Both the position numbers and the translations under genes were made by a program. A stretch of DNA of 64,000 bases from assembly GCA_038147335.1 (NCBI GenBank), contig JAYQTK010000003.1, positions 182,431-246,430 of the forward strand, written 5' to 3'. The DNA is from Marisimplicoccus sp038147335 (GTDB lineage: Bacteria > Bacteroidota > Bacteroidia > Flavobacteriales > Flavobacteriaceae). This document shows positions 36,920-47,135 of this stretch, piece after piece. Numbering within the stretch: position 1 is the stretch's first letter; each line of letters opens with the position of its first letter. Below the pieces are notes generated by a model. It was not told the DNA's origin and searched no databases. It saw only the letters and a program-made list of their open reading frames with translations.

Positions 36920-37444
36920 TGAGAAAATTAATTTTCATATTTATTCTATCTGCAAATATTTTGTCTTCCCAAGAGATACTAAGAATTGATAATTCAATTT
37001 CATCAATTAGTTATTCTGGAACTCACTTTCTGCATAATTGGGATGCAACAAATGAGAACATTACTGGTTTAATTGAACTTAGAGATAATCAAATTTCAAA
37101 AATCGGAGTTATAGCTAAAGTGAAAGATTTTAAAAGTGGGAACTCAAGCCTTGATAGTAATTCTTACAGAGTTTTAGATGCATTAAGAATCCCTAATATA
37201 GTTTTTTAGATCTTCAGAAATAGTTGACTCATTAGATTTAGTTAATATTTCAGGAACTATTTCTTTTCATGGCATTGAAAAAGATTTAAATGTTCTCTTA
37301 GATAAATCAACTGAAAATAATAATATTTCATTAACAGGTAAATTCATAATTAACCTCTCAGACTTTAATGTTGAACGCCCTTCTCTTTTGCTTCAAAAAA
37401 TAAACAATGAAATTGAGATTCAGATTAATTTGATATTCAATTAA
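36919..37444 (+). CDS. YceI family periplasmic protein, one frameshift
   Basis: A signal peptide (MRKLIFIFILSANILSSQ) is followed by the YceI lipocalin-like barrel: ISYSGTHFLHNWDATNENIT and a KVKDFKSGNSSLDSNSYR segment. One extra T near 37206 breaks the frame; the continuation RSSEIVDSLDLVNISGTISF and GKFIINLSDFNVERPSLLLQ ends at 37444. YceI proteins bind isoprenoid quinone-like lipids in the periplasm and often accompany cytochrome b561 genes, which supports the b561 reading of the upstream gene. Confidence 0.82.
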
Positions 37445-37481
37445 TTACTATATTTAGGTTTAACCTAAAATCAATTAACAA

Positions 37482-38006
37482 ATGAAAAAATATTTTTAAC
37501 ACTTTTTATGAGTTTTGCAATATTAAGTTGTGAAACTCCAGCACAAGCTGACTCAGATTATCCAGTTGTAATTGATGAGACCGAGTTAGTTGAATTAATC
37601 AACAGTCAATATGAAGCAATGAATTCTGGTGATATTGAATCTGTAGTTGGAATGTATTCTGACACTGCAATGTGGTCATTTCCTAACGGAGTGAACATGG
37701 AAGGTAAGGATCAAATTCAAGCTATGTTGGAAACAACTACTAACATTTGGAATATTTCAGCTGGTGAAGACACGAATTACCTAGCAATGAAAGGTACTGA
37801 CACAAACGAAGAGGGAGAAGAATTTGATTTTCACATACTTTTTAAGCTGGGGACCACAAACCTTTTCAAATGATGATACATCAATTACAGTTCCATATCA
37901 TAGTGCTACATTTTTTGTCGGAGAAGATAAAAAAATTCAATGGACTGGAGCTTTTTATGATAGAACAAAATTTGTTGAGGCATATGACGAGGATCCAATA
38001 AAGTAA
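37482..38006 (+). CDS. NTF2/SnoaL-like lipoprotein 1, frame-broken
   Basis: The ATG at 37482 starts MKKIF-like sequence and a shift near 37495 gives the lipobox SFAILSCET. The domain segment ELINSQYEAMNSGDIESVVG and YSDTAMWSFPNGVNMEGKDQ is typical of the cone-shaped NTF2-like fold. A second shift near 37850 leads to WGPQTFSNDD...FYDRTKFVEAYD. Corrected length is about 174 residues. The mature protein probably sits in the periplasm or outer membrane. A terminator follows. It has two paralogues at 38083 and 38865. Confidence 0.7.
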
Positions 38007-38026
38007 TTTAAATTATTTATAAAATT

Positions 38027-38055
38027 AAAACCCTTGATAATCAAGGGTTTTTTTA
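38027..38055 (+). terminator. terminator after NTF2-like gene 1
   Basis: aaaacccttga/tcaagggtttt is a perfect stem of about 11 pairs with a 3-base loop and a following T run, 20 bases after the stop. Confidence 0.88.
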
Positions 38056-38082
38056 TTTTTGATAATTACAAAAATTTAAAAT

Positions 38083-38607
38083 ATGAAAAAAATATACTTA
38101 ACACTTTTAGTTTTAATAATGTCATGTGATTCATCACTAAATAATTTAGATTCAAATACTTTTGAAAAAAATGTACAAACTCTTAAAGATGGATTTATTG
38201 CAGGTTATGAGGAAATGGATTTTGATAAAGTAATTTCAATTTTTGCAGACTCAATAAAATATTACCCCTCTGGAGTTGACTCAAAAATGATTGACGGTAT
38301 TGATCAGATGAAAGAGAATATATCTTTTACATGGCAAACTTTGAAAATGCATCATTTACAGAAGGTAGTGGACTTCCAGGAACAGATGTTGGATTTTGGG
38401 GTGGAAACTTTTATCCAGCAGATAATATGATCTGGACCCAAATAATATCAGAATGTATGGATCATGGAATGTCACAAATTCAAATACTGGAAAAACAGTT
38501 AATTTCAAACAATACTGTGTTTGGAATTTTTTAATGAAGATGGTAAAGTTCATTCAGTTACTGAATATCTTGATCTAGGAGGATTACTAGCAACATTTAA
38601 TGAGTAA
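38083..38607 (+). CDS. NTF2/SnoaL-like lipoprotein 2, frame-broken
   Basis: Signal MKKIYLTLLVLIMSC with lipobox, then TLKDGFIAGYEEMDFDKVIS and FADSIKYYPSGVDSKMIDG, the helix-turn pattern of NTF2-like folds. Frame shifts near 38338, 38440 and 38525 carry the protein through GSGLPGTDVGFWGGNFYPAD and FFNEDGKVHSVTEYLDLGGL to the stop at 38607. It is a paralogue of its two neighbours. A terminator lies 99 bases after the stop. Confidence 0.68.
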
Positions 38608-38705
38608 TTGTTAATAATTATTAATAACCATAATTACCAAATTTGAAAAATCTTAATAGATTTACTTGTTGGCTTCGGCGAACATAAATTGGTTTATGGT
38701 TAATT

Positions 38706-38738
38706 AAAAACCCTCAAGAGCTTTCTTGAGGGTTTTTT
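38706..38738 (+). terminator. terminator after NTF2-like gene 2
   Basis: aaaaaccctcaagag/ctttcttgagggtttttt gives a strong stem (aaaccctcaag with cttgagggttt) and a T run. Confidence 0.88.
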
Positions 38739-38864
38739 ATTGTCAAAGATGACGAATTTGTCTAGATAGACTATTAACCAATTATTTAGACAATATTCAA
38801 TGTATTAATTAATTATAAGTCTTTGATGATGATTACATAATAGTTATTTACAAATTTTCAACAA

Positions 38865-39365
38865 TTAATCTTGTTGAGCATTTCTAATAGAATATTGATT
38901 AAGTGTTATAATCTTACCATCTACTACATAATAACTTTCATGTTGATAGTCAACTCTCTCTTCAGAATCTTCTGTTGCAGGATAAGTAATAGAAAAACCA
39001 GCCTGAACGTACTCACCGCCAATCTCAGGATTAAGATCAACAGAAAAAGCATAATTATAAGACCAAGTTACATTTGAGCCATCGTTAAGAGATTCTATAA
39101 AAGAATCAAATGTATCAGTATAAGCACCATTTGGTCTCCAAACCTTTACGCTATCTGCAAAAAAAGGTCTCATGGCTTCATAATCTTGATTAGCCCACAA
39201 TTCATCTACAGTAGTTACAACATCTATTGCTTCCTGAGTTCCGAGATGCCACTGAAGTTCTGCGTTATCACCAGTAACAAACCCTATAGTTTTTTCTGGA
39301 GTGTTTGTATCACAAGAACTTAACAAAAGAGTTATTGTGAACATAATTAATATTGAATTTTTCAT
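38865..39365 (-). CDS. NTF2/SnoaL-like lipoprotein 3
   Basis: An intact 166-residue lipoprotein (lipobox LLLSSC) with an NTF2-like domain: VVTTVDELWANQDYEAMRPF and FADSVKVWRPNGAYTDTFDS. It shares the xxFADSVKxxxPNG pattern with the other two and is the only copy without a frame break. It is encoded on the opposite strand and faces them tail to tail. Possible roles are small-ligand binding or a ketosteroid-isomerase-like activity; no catalytic pair is obvious. Confidence 0.78.
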   Translation of the reverse strand: MKNSILIMFTITLLLSSCDTNTPEKTIGFVTGDNAELQWHLGTQEAIDVVTTVDELWANQDYEAMRPFFADSVKVWRPNGAYTDTFDSFIESLNDGSNVTWSYNYAFSVDLNPEIGGEYVQAGFSITYPATEDSEERVDYQHESYYVVDGKIITLNQYSIRNAQQD

Positions 39366-39642
39366 TGTAATTATTTAAACCTCAAAGATATAACTTAAAA
39401 GTATATAAAATATGTATCATTTATATAGTGTATTATTTTATTAATATATTTAAATGTATTTTTATTTTTAATATTTCTTATTATTTAATTAAATAAAGAT
39501 TTTTGTAATTATATATTATAAATTATATATAATATATATTTTATAAACGTATTAATAATACATTAAATAATACATTTGAAAATATAAAAAATTAGCAATT
39601 TTAAGAAAAAAGTGTAACCTTTGCTTCTCAAAATATAAATTA
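39366..39642. other. extremely AT-rich divergent spacer
   Basis: This 277-base spacer between two divergent lipoprotein genes is almost pure A+T, with runs of alternating tatata including an imperfect palindrome around 39508-39542. A near-consensus -7 element (TAACCTTTG, 39615-39623) lies 20 bases before the RidA lipoprotein start. No ORF of note is seen. It probably holds both promoters and may be bent or easily melted DNA. Confidence 0.5.
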
Positions 39643-40110
39643 ATGAAAAAAATTATTATTGCTATTTTGTTTTTATTTACGTCATGTGTAAGCACAAAAA
39701 CACAAAATACTTACACTACTCTTGAAACAAAAATAGATTACTATACTTCTGACAACACAAAAGAGCTAGATTTTCCATTCTCAGATGCAACAATTGTAAA
39801 TAATGTAATCTATGTAGCAGGTCAAGTAGGGAATTTGCCAGGCAATACAGAGGTTGTTCCTGGGGGTATCAAAGAAGAGACTAAGCAAACAATGAAAAAT
39901 ATTGAGAGAATATTACTTGCACTTGGAAGCTCAATGGATAAAGTTTTCAAATGTACTTGCATGCTTTCGGATATTTCAGAATGGGCAGAAATGAGTGAGG
40001 AGTACAAAAAATTCTTTGCTGAAGATAAAAGACCATCAAGAAGTGCTTTTGCAGGGTCTGGGCTTGCGCTTGGAGCTAAGATTGAAATTGAATGTTGGGC
40101 AATAAGATAG
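39643..40110 (+). CDS. RidA family protein with lipoprotein signal
   Basis: A 155-residue protein with the signal MKKIIIAILFLFTSC (lipobox FTSC), then a complete RidA domain: VNNVIYVAGQVGNLPGNTEV, TKQTMKNIERILLALGSSMD and the carboxylate-binding Arg segment RPSRSAFAGSGLALGAKIEI. RidA enzymes hydrolyse 2-aminoacrylate-type imines in the cytoplasm; anchoring one outside is unusual and means it meets different substrates. It has its own promoter region. No PLP enzyme is next to it on this strand. Confidence 0.85.
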   Translation: MKKIIIAILFLFTSCVSTKTQNTYTTLETKIDYYTSDNTKELDFPFSDATIVNNVIYVAGQVGNLPGNTEVVPGGIKEETKQTMKNIERILLALGSSMDKVFKCTCMLSDISEWAEMSEEYKKFFAEDKRPSRSAFAGSGLALGAKIEIECWAIR

Positions 40111-40113
40111 CTA

Positions 40114-40309
40114 TCTTCTTGCTTAATGATTGACTCTGAAAGTAATTCAGCAAGTAGTTCATCAGCTTTTCATCAGCTTCAGATTTTTTTCTTACTATCA
40201 AACTTGTTATACACAGACTTAAATGTGTAGCAGTCCTTTTCGTTATTTTTTTTAGTAAAAAGGCTTCTTGAACTCTTCTAAGAAAGATACTTTTTGAATT
40301 AATTGTCAT
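40114..40309 (-). pseudogene. possible small charged protein, frame-broken
   Basis: From an ATG at 40309 the frame reads MTINSKSIFLRRVQEAF. A one-base change gives a charged helical continuation (KNNEKDCYTFKSVYNKFDSK, then ADELLAELLSESIIKQED) reaching the 3' end of the RidA gene on the other strand. No family is recognised. The exact end is unclear because it runs into antisense of the RidA gene. Confidence 0.25.
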
Positions 40310-40407
40310 TGGTTAATAGTTACACCTAAAATAGTAAAAATATTAATTATAAGTATATATAATAATTAATTTATAATAATTATAATTTATGGATATGACT
40401 AGTCTAA

Positions 40408-42633
40408 CTACTTAAACAAATATTGAAATTTCAAAAATAGCTGAGTCTTATTTACCCTGTAATGTGGAGAATTGTAATCTGTAAAAGTTTCAATATAATT
40501 TTGATTACCTCCTAAATAGAAAATTGTATCAGGATTAGGCCTCCATGAAATAAGTGGTTGAAAGAAAAATTGTTCAGAGAAATCATTGTACTCAGAGATA
40601 AGCCTTAGATCAAGAAAGTTAGTGAATTGATAACGTATGTCAAGTCTTCCAATATAACCTTTGAAGTAATATTCGTCCGAATCTAAATTTTGTATTGACT
40701 GATAGTTAAGAGTAGAGAAATTCTAAAATTTTCATTAACTGATATTTCAGAGCTAAACCTTATATTAGTTTTCATTACAAGCATTGGGGTTTCTAATCTA
40801 TAGGCAATATCCTTACCCCATTTATAAAATATATTTAAATTTAAGAAATCTGTTAGTTGTGTTTCAACTCTAACCCAATGATTTATAAAGTCTCTAAATT
40901 GAAAGTCTAGATGAGTCTTTCAAAGTTATATTCATAGTTATATAAAACGTCTGTATTTAGAACAGTTAAAAACTGAAGATAACCTTGAAAATTTGATCTT
41001 GAAATATTTCTGAATAATTATACTCAAAATCTTGTCTTAAACTAATTCGATATTTCTTAATAAATTTTTTGTTTGGATATTGATTATAACTATGCCAAAG
41101 AGTATATTTTTTTTGATCATTTGTTGTAATAAATCCAAGGTCTGATCTAAACCCGTCAGATAATTGACTATACTCTATAAAGGACCTCCATGTTTCAGTA
41201 TCTCTTCTAATGGTAGCGAAGACTGCATTTCCACTTAATGTTTCTCCATCAAGTCTTACTGAATAATCACCAAATTTTTTATCAGAGTCAATCCAATCAG
41301 CATCTGGCTCTTTATTATTATTAAGAAATACCTCAACTCAAACTTCCAGACATCTGAAAAATTGAATAGCGCATCAAAACCATATAAATTTCCCATATGC
41401 ATCTCCCTCATAGTATCTATTTGAAGCTAGTAAACCAATTTGTGTCTTAGAATTAATAAAATTTTGATACCTAATAACGTTACTAAAACTTTTACCTACT
41501 ATACCAGAAAAAGATTCATATTGAGTTGGCACTAGATAAGGTGTCTGTTCATCAAAGGCACTTAGAACATATAATCTAGACTTTCTTCCTTGGTTAATTA
41601 TTTTTGATGCAAATGATGGATCATTGATTGACCTAGAGTAAAATACATCAATCTGATAATCCATTGCATCAATTCCACGATTAAAAAAGGTCTTTTTTCG
41701 GGATAGTTAATTGCAGTTGGAGAATTTATATCAATTCTAGTTGCGTCTGATTCAACCTGAGAAAAATCTGGATTAATAGTAGCCTCAACAGATAAATTTT
41801 TATTTAATTCAAAATTGAATCCAACACCATAATTAAAATTTCAGGCTTTTGATAATCCATACTATCGCTATATTTATCTCTTGTCCGGATAATTTTGAAC
41901 TTACATACGGAAGAAAGTTAAACTTTTTATCAATGTTAATATCATTCATAACAATCGTATGTCAAGGAGACATAGCTGACAACTCGTATCTCTATTTTGA
42001 TTTACTTGTTGCAGATCTAACTTCAACACCTTGTTTTCATCATCAATATACCCAGTAAAATTTTTATTTTCCACGATTGATTTCTTCCATTAGGGAATGG
42101 CAAGTTCTGAGAAAGGTATAATAAATTCCAACTCATAACCATCATCTGTTTAATCTACCAGTAGATTGAAAATCAAAATTTACATTAGAATTAAAATTGG
42201 GCTTCCACCTCCAAAGCTAATTCAGGAATTGAATTGCATCACTTTGACTTCCAGAAGGATTTGAATTAAATAATATTGTTTCTAGCATCTCCATAAGTAT
42301 CGATAGCTAGTCCTGTAAAATCCCCTCTCCAAATAGCTCTATTATCCCTTTTGGTAAGAGGAGCAACTACTTTTTTTCTTATAGCCTTGACTCCTACATA
42401 TAAAAATTTATTCAGAATAAACTAAAAAACTAGTAGTTCTTTTTGAAGGTAATGTGTTTAATCCTGGTTCTGCTCATATATCAGCTCTAATATTTTAGCA
42501 TTGTCAATTTCTTCATCAGATACAATTCCATCCATTTAAATTTTCTTTCTTGAATTTTATTTAATACTAAAATATTTTCTTGAGTGAAAAGGAATATGAA
42601 GTATTTAAAAAAGAAATATAAATATTTTTTCAT
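40408..42633 (-). pseudogene. DUF5916 outer-membrane protein, copy 1, heavily frame-broken
   Basis: The ATG at 42633 opens MKKYLYFFFKYFIFLFTQEN, a signal-like start, followed by the CBM9-like module opening DGIVSDEEIDNA. The DUF5916 barrel follows in pieces: PFFNRGIDAMDYQIDVFYSR, KSRLYVLSAFDEQTPYLVPT, and a C-terminus QLFLKFQYLFK stopping at 40408. There are more than ten frame changes. The total of about 740 residues is normal for the family (carbohydrate-binding 9-like domain plus a large beta-barrel). The second copy on the plus strand at 47700 is clearly homologous: compare FYSRTINSPSISSKI there with FYSRSINDPSFASKI here. The function of DUF5916 is unknown. Confidence 0.72.
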
Positions 42634-42947
42634 AGTTTTGGACCCAAAATAAATTAAAAAGTTTTAGGTTTAAAAGTTTAATTAAAAGCAAGTTAAATTT
42701 TAAGACCTTAAATTTTTTTTTATTCTTAAGAGCCAATAAATTTCTAATCCAAATTGAATATCTTACACCAAAGCTGAACCTCCAGGAATCCACCAAAGCA
42801 AAGCTAAAATTGCAAAAAATTCCTTCTTATTTGCTTTTTAACTTTTCCTTAAGATTACTATAGTTTAAGATTTTTCATGAATCTATTTATAGTTGTAAGA
42901 TCAAATTAATTAAAACTATACTTAATAGAGATTACATTATTTTAAAA
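42634..42947 (-). other. spacer upstream of DUF5916 copy 1
   Basis: No complete gene is seen. A minus-strand stretch (about 42740-42830) can be read as a hydrophobic segment EFFAILALLWWIPGG in one frame followed by a basic tail in another. It could be a broken small membrane protein or part of a longer leader. An imperfect -7 element (TTTATTTTG) lies close to 42650. Confidence 0.3.
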
Positions 42948-43559
42948 TCATGAAATAACTTTTTCATCATACATTTGAAAAAGTAACGAAAATAAAACTC
43001 TGAGTTTTTCTTTAATTCTTTTTTAGACTTATACCATATCTATGTGCTTTTGGTCATTACCATCAATTTCATTAAAATATTCATAAAATAATTTTTGGTC
43101 TATTCTTCCATTCTTTAATTTTAATTTCAGCTAATGGTCTAATACGAATTCTTTTTTTAAATCTATTTCTCTATCCAAAGAAATTCTATTTTGATATGCT
43201 AGTCTAAGCTCAAAATTTAAAGGGTTTGTCTTAAATCTTTTTCAATACCTAAACGATATCTATACATATTTTCAAAGCCTTGAACACCTCCAGAATTATC
43301 ATTTCTATAATAATATCTTAGCTGACCTGATAGTTTTAGTTTTTTTATGGGAGAGTATGTTATCTCTGATTCTGTAATATAACTATCAACTATATTAAAA
43401 TCTTCTTTTATTCTAAAATGCTGACTAAGTGCTAAAGAAATTTTTTTATCTATATCAAGATTATATTCAATTTCTGACCAGCCTCTAAAATCATTATCCT
43501 GAATAAACTGAGAAAAAAAATAACATTACAAATAGTAAGTATATATTTTTTGGAATCAA
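42948..43559 (-). pseudogene. DUF2490 outer-membrane beta-barrel protein, frame-broken
   Basis: A signal peptide (IYLLFVMLFFFSVYS) is followed by DFRGWSEIEYNLDIDKKISL, the typical DUF2490 opening. Alternating strands KLKLSGQLRYYYRNDNSGGV, ENMYRYRLGIEKDLRQ and NFELRLAYQNRISLDREID follow, and then FYFRYFFK near the end. Frames shift near 43515, 43235, 43160 and 43020. Start is TTG at 43559 or a lost ATG, overlapping the stop of the DUF4956 gene, so the two form an operon. About 200 residues; probably a small barrel of unknown function. Confidence 0.6.
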
Positions 43560-44165
43560 TAATAAGCATGAATAGTAGCAGTATTTAGTTTTTTATCGAT
43601 TTTAAAATCTTAAATGATTTTATTTTTATATCTAATTTTTTTCAAAAGTATTTATTCTCTTCATTGATTGAATCCTTTAAATTACTGTTATATTCTAGCT
43701 GAATTATTAATCTTCTATTTATATCTTCATCTAAAGGGTGAGATAAGTTTTTATATGATAATTTTTTTAATACGATTTCCCCAAAAAGTATAAATAGTAT
43801 TATAATAAAATTAATTATTATTAATTCATAAACTGTTAAAAAGTCCTCAGACAAGGCATTAATAACAGCAACTCCAATAGTAACAAAAAGATATGTCATT
43901 TCTTCTGTTTGAAGGGAAGAGTCCTGTATCTAATAATACCAAAAATTGCAAAAGTCTAATGCCATTCCAGGTTAAGATCAAAGTTTTTTAATGTATAACA
44001 CAAAAGAAAACAATTAAACTTATCATCATAAACGTAAATGAAAATCTTTTCAAAACAGTTTGTCTTGATATAATAAGTATCATTGCATGCAATAAAACCA
44101 GTAATTTATAGAAAATCTAATTACTGCTGTTGTCCAATCAAAATCATAAGTAAGGGTTTGAACAT
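43556..44165 (-). pseudogene. DUF4956 membrane protein, frame-broken
   Basis: Membrane helices in order: TAVIRFFINYLVLLHAMILI, FTFMMISLIVFFCVI, then the DUF4956 signature ALGLFAIFGIIRYRTLPFKQ spread over two frames, followed by MTYLFVTIGVAVINALSEDF and YELIIINFIIILFILFGEIV in a clean 85-residue frame. The C-terminal cytoplasmic part has NSNLKDSINEENKYF and ends near HAYY at 43556. Total about 200 residues. DUF4956 proteins often accompany polyphosphate polymerase (VTC-type) genes; none is seen here. Function unknown. Confidence 0.65.
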
Positions 44166-44190
44166 AGATTTTACAAATTTATAAAGATTA

Positions 44191-45445
44191 TTATGTTGCC
44201 ATTTCTTTTACAGCATTAACAAACCTGTCAAGCTCATCTATTGTAGTAAAAATTTTGACTGATTCTACAGCCTCTAACGTTTGCATAATCAATAGCAACA
44301 GTAAATATTTTTACTTTTCCATTAGGTATTTGCCATCTCTGAAGGTGATATATTTAGGTAAGTCCAACATTTTCCAATACCACAGCTTCTATTTATATCT
44401 TCTGGTGCATTTACAATTACGTTTTTCAATATTCTAAGTCTATCTGACCAATATCTTTGTAAGAAATCTCATTCTTTTTCTTTTCAATACCTAGCCAATT
44501 TAAATAATCAACAGAATTAGATATCGCAAGATCTGTATGAACCGGATGAGTACCTATATGATTAAGTCTTCTTATATCTGTTTTATCTGTGTTTCCGTTT
44601 GCAAGTAACGGCCAGATTCTATGAGTTTTATTTTTATTTACATAAAGTAATCCAGCTCCAAGTGGAGTTGCTAACCATTTATGAAGACTAGAGCCATAGT
44701 AATCACAGTTAAAATCATTAATCAGAAAAGTCAAACATACCTACACAGTGAGCGCCATCAGCCCGACTACTTCAACTCCGTGATATGTGCCATTTCACAT
44801 ATTTTTAATTGGTAATATCTGTTGGGTAATATTTATCATATGACATACCATTATCAATTTGGTTTTCTTTGTAATTTGACTTTCGTAGAGTGATACTATT
44901 TCTTCATCATTTTAGGATGATTTGGCACTGAAAATTATTTTATTTATTACACCATATCTATCAGATATCTGCTTCAAACATCTCTTCATTGTTCCATAAT
45001 CTTTGTATAGATTTCTTGCCTCGTCTGCTGCTGTAAAGGAAATCCAGAGATTACTAGGTCAAGTGATTCAGTTGCATTTCTTGTTTATTGCATTTGATCA
45101 AGTAAGAGCCCAAAAGTTTGGCAAAGCTCTTTTTGTTACTCTCTGTTTATTTTTATTTAGATCATATCTCATATAATATGAGCCTTCAATATTAACATGC
45201 CTTTACCATGTTTAATAAAATGGTCTAGTATAGGCTCCGAATTATATTATAATATCCACTTTTAAATTTATATAGTCATCCTTTCAGTGTAATGACTTTA
45301 CTGTTTTTCCATAACTCATCATCATCGTCAATTTTGGCAATTTTTTAAAAGAGAATTATTTTTAGATAACTCAGAAGCTGAGATTAAAGGGAGACAATGA
45401 TAATGTACAAAAGTGCTTTTATAAAATTTCAAGCTTATCATTTAT
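44191..45445 (-). pseudogene. class V aminotransferase-fold PLP enzyme, heavily frame-broken
   Basis: The most telling clean stretch is NCDYYGSSLHKWLATPLGAG, where the Lys of SSLHKW is the expected PLP-linking lysine of the isopenicillin-N-epimerase/cysteine-desulfurase-like group. It is followed by LLYVNKNKTHRIWPLLANGN and RRLNHIGTHPVHTDLAISN. N-terminal segments include INxxSGYYNII and NIEGSYYMRYDLNKNKQRVT, and the C-terminus ends DELDRFVNAVKEMAT at 44191. The start lies near 45445 but is not fixed. Corrected length is about 420 residues. An exported enzyme is possible, but I cannot confirm a signal peptide. Confidence 0.6.
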
Positions 45446-45473
45446 TATTAAATTTTACCTCAATTTAGTGAAA

Positions 45474-45694
45474 ATGTTAAAGGAATTTAGTTTTTGTTAT
45501 TGATTTTTCATACCTATTAACAAGCTTGTTCAAAAACTTCAGAGGAAACATGTAAATCAGAAAAAAACCATTGCACATGTACAAAAAGAATATATGCCAG
45601 TATGTAAGGTGTGATAATCAAACTTTACTCAAATAAATGTGTTGCAGAATCTCAAGGTGTAAATAGTTGGATAAATGGTGCTTTTGACAACTAA
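45474..45694 (+). pseudogene. small Kazal-domain lipoprotein, frame-broken
   Basis: Read across frames, a short leader ends in a lipobox-like QACSK and is followed by ETCKSEKNHCTCTKEYMPVC, then a CDNQTYSNKCVAE segment and a final NSWINGAFDN before the stop at 45694. The spacing CxC...PVC..CDNxTYxNxCxA is the Kazal motif of serine-protease inhibitors, here about 70 residues with a probable lipid anchor. At least three indels are needed. Bacterial Kazal-like proteins are uncommon but occur in Bacteroidota. It points away from the class V aminotransferase. Confidence 0.5.
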
Positions 45695-47135
45695 TTTACA
45701 TAAATTTATTAAACAATTGCTTTGAATTTTAAATCGTTATTCAGATAATTTTTTTGAGGTAAACCATTTAAATGAGTTTCTCCTAAAAAAGTCCACTTAC
45801 AGTTTACTTAGAGAGATATGAGCTTCAAAATACCACTGATGAAATGCCAATAAAAAAGCTAATGGTAAAGGTGGTCTATTAGCTATAGAAGGAGCAAGTG
45901 AAGATGCAGTAAAAAACTAAAAAATTATAAGGTTTAAAGTAAAATGAAGATGACATATTTATAAATCCAAGCATTATTCAGGAGCATATTCTTTTCTTCT
46001 AGTGCATACCTTTTTTAGCTCCATCTCATTTTAGTTTTCTAAAAAACTAAAAGTATGGAAAGCTCACAGAGTTTTGCAGCCTCAAATTTCTGAACCCTTT
46101 GTTTTAGTTAGTAAAGAAGCTTGATGTATCCATTTTTTGATTATCATTAAGCGCTATTCTCTGTGATATGTTAAAATTGATGACTCTAAAGGAGATGGAG
46201 TGGAAAATCTTAGCAAGAACCTGCAAAATTTTCAGGGAATGGATGATGAAAGAGGATTTATAAATGCTTCATTGATATTAATCAGCATTCTCTCAATGAC
46301 TTGTAGAAGTATTTTAAGACTTTATTAATGCAAAAGATAACCATAGAGTGAACATTCATTAAATAACTGTTTATCATCTATGAAGATAATAATGAAAGAA
46401 GACAAATATTTGGGAGGCTTCGGATGGAAACATTATAATGACTTTAGAGTTTTTATAATGGAATTAAAGGTAATGATGAGATATGTTGGTGATGAGAGTA
46501 ATATGAGGGTGTCTCAAAGAACCTTGTTCACACAGAGGTCAAACTGGTGCTCAAGTATGATACATATTCTGGCTGCTGATATTTTTACAGAGTAATTAAT
46601 TGTACTCTTTCAAACGATTTAATAAAATATCTTCTTAGATCTAAGATCATATAGGCCGAAATGTGTATTCAAAATTTCTTATTGAGATTTAAAGATGTGA
46701 TGAAAGGAAAATGACTTCTTTAGTACACTATTAAAAAAACCACGACAAATGAAGAGGGGTTATGTCTATTAATCCAAATTCTTGACGAAATTTATTACTT
46801 CCTGAAATGGACATTGGCAATTTATTTCCAAAGCATTATGTAAACAATACAAAATATGCAAAAAGCAACTGAGGCACACTAATAATTTATGGATTCCAAA
46901 TCAAATAACATGTATCTAACTATATGTCAGATGTATAGAATTAATTCTGATAATTCAAGTTTCATTGATAAGGCTTTATTTTCTGAACAACTCTCCAAAA
47001 AAATATCTCTTCTAGATAAACAGCTTCAGCTTCTTCTTCATGGTGATAATTATAATGCTATAAAGATGTATTTCCCAATAATAAACACAAATTAAACGGC
47101 GATTAAGAATATATTATTTACTAGATTAAAAAATA
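45695..47135 (+). other. degraded coding stretch, one to three unassigned genes
   Basis: Protein-like segments appear on the plus strand in changing frames: KANGKGGLLAIEGASEDAVK (about 45850-45920), KVWKAHRVLQPQISEPFVLV (about 46050), NFQGMDDERGFINA (about 46235-46275), LGGFGWKHYNDFRVFIMELK (about 46410-46470), VHTEVKLVLKYDTYSG (about 46530-46575), LFPKHYVNNTKYAK (about 46825-46865) and FIDKALFSEQLSKKISLLDK (about 46960-47025). I cannot assign a family to any of them. Codon use and amino-acid composition suggest real genes interrupted by many indels rather than non-coding DNA. Confidence 0.4.
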
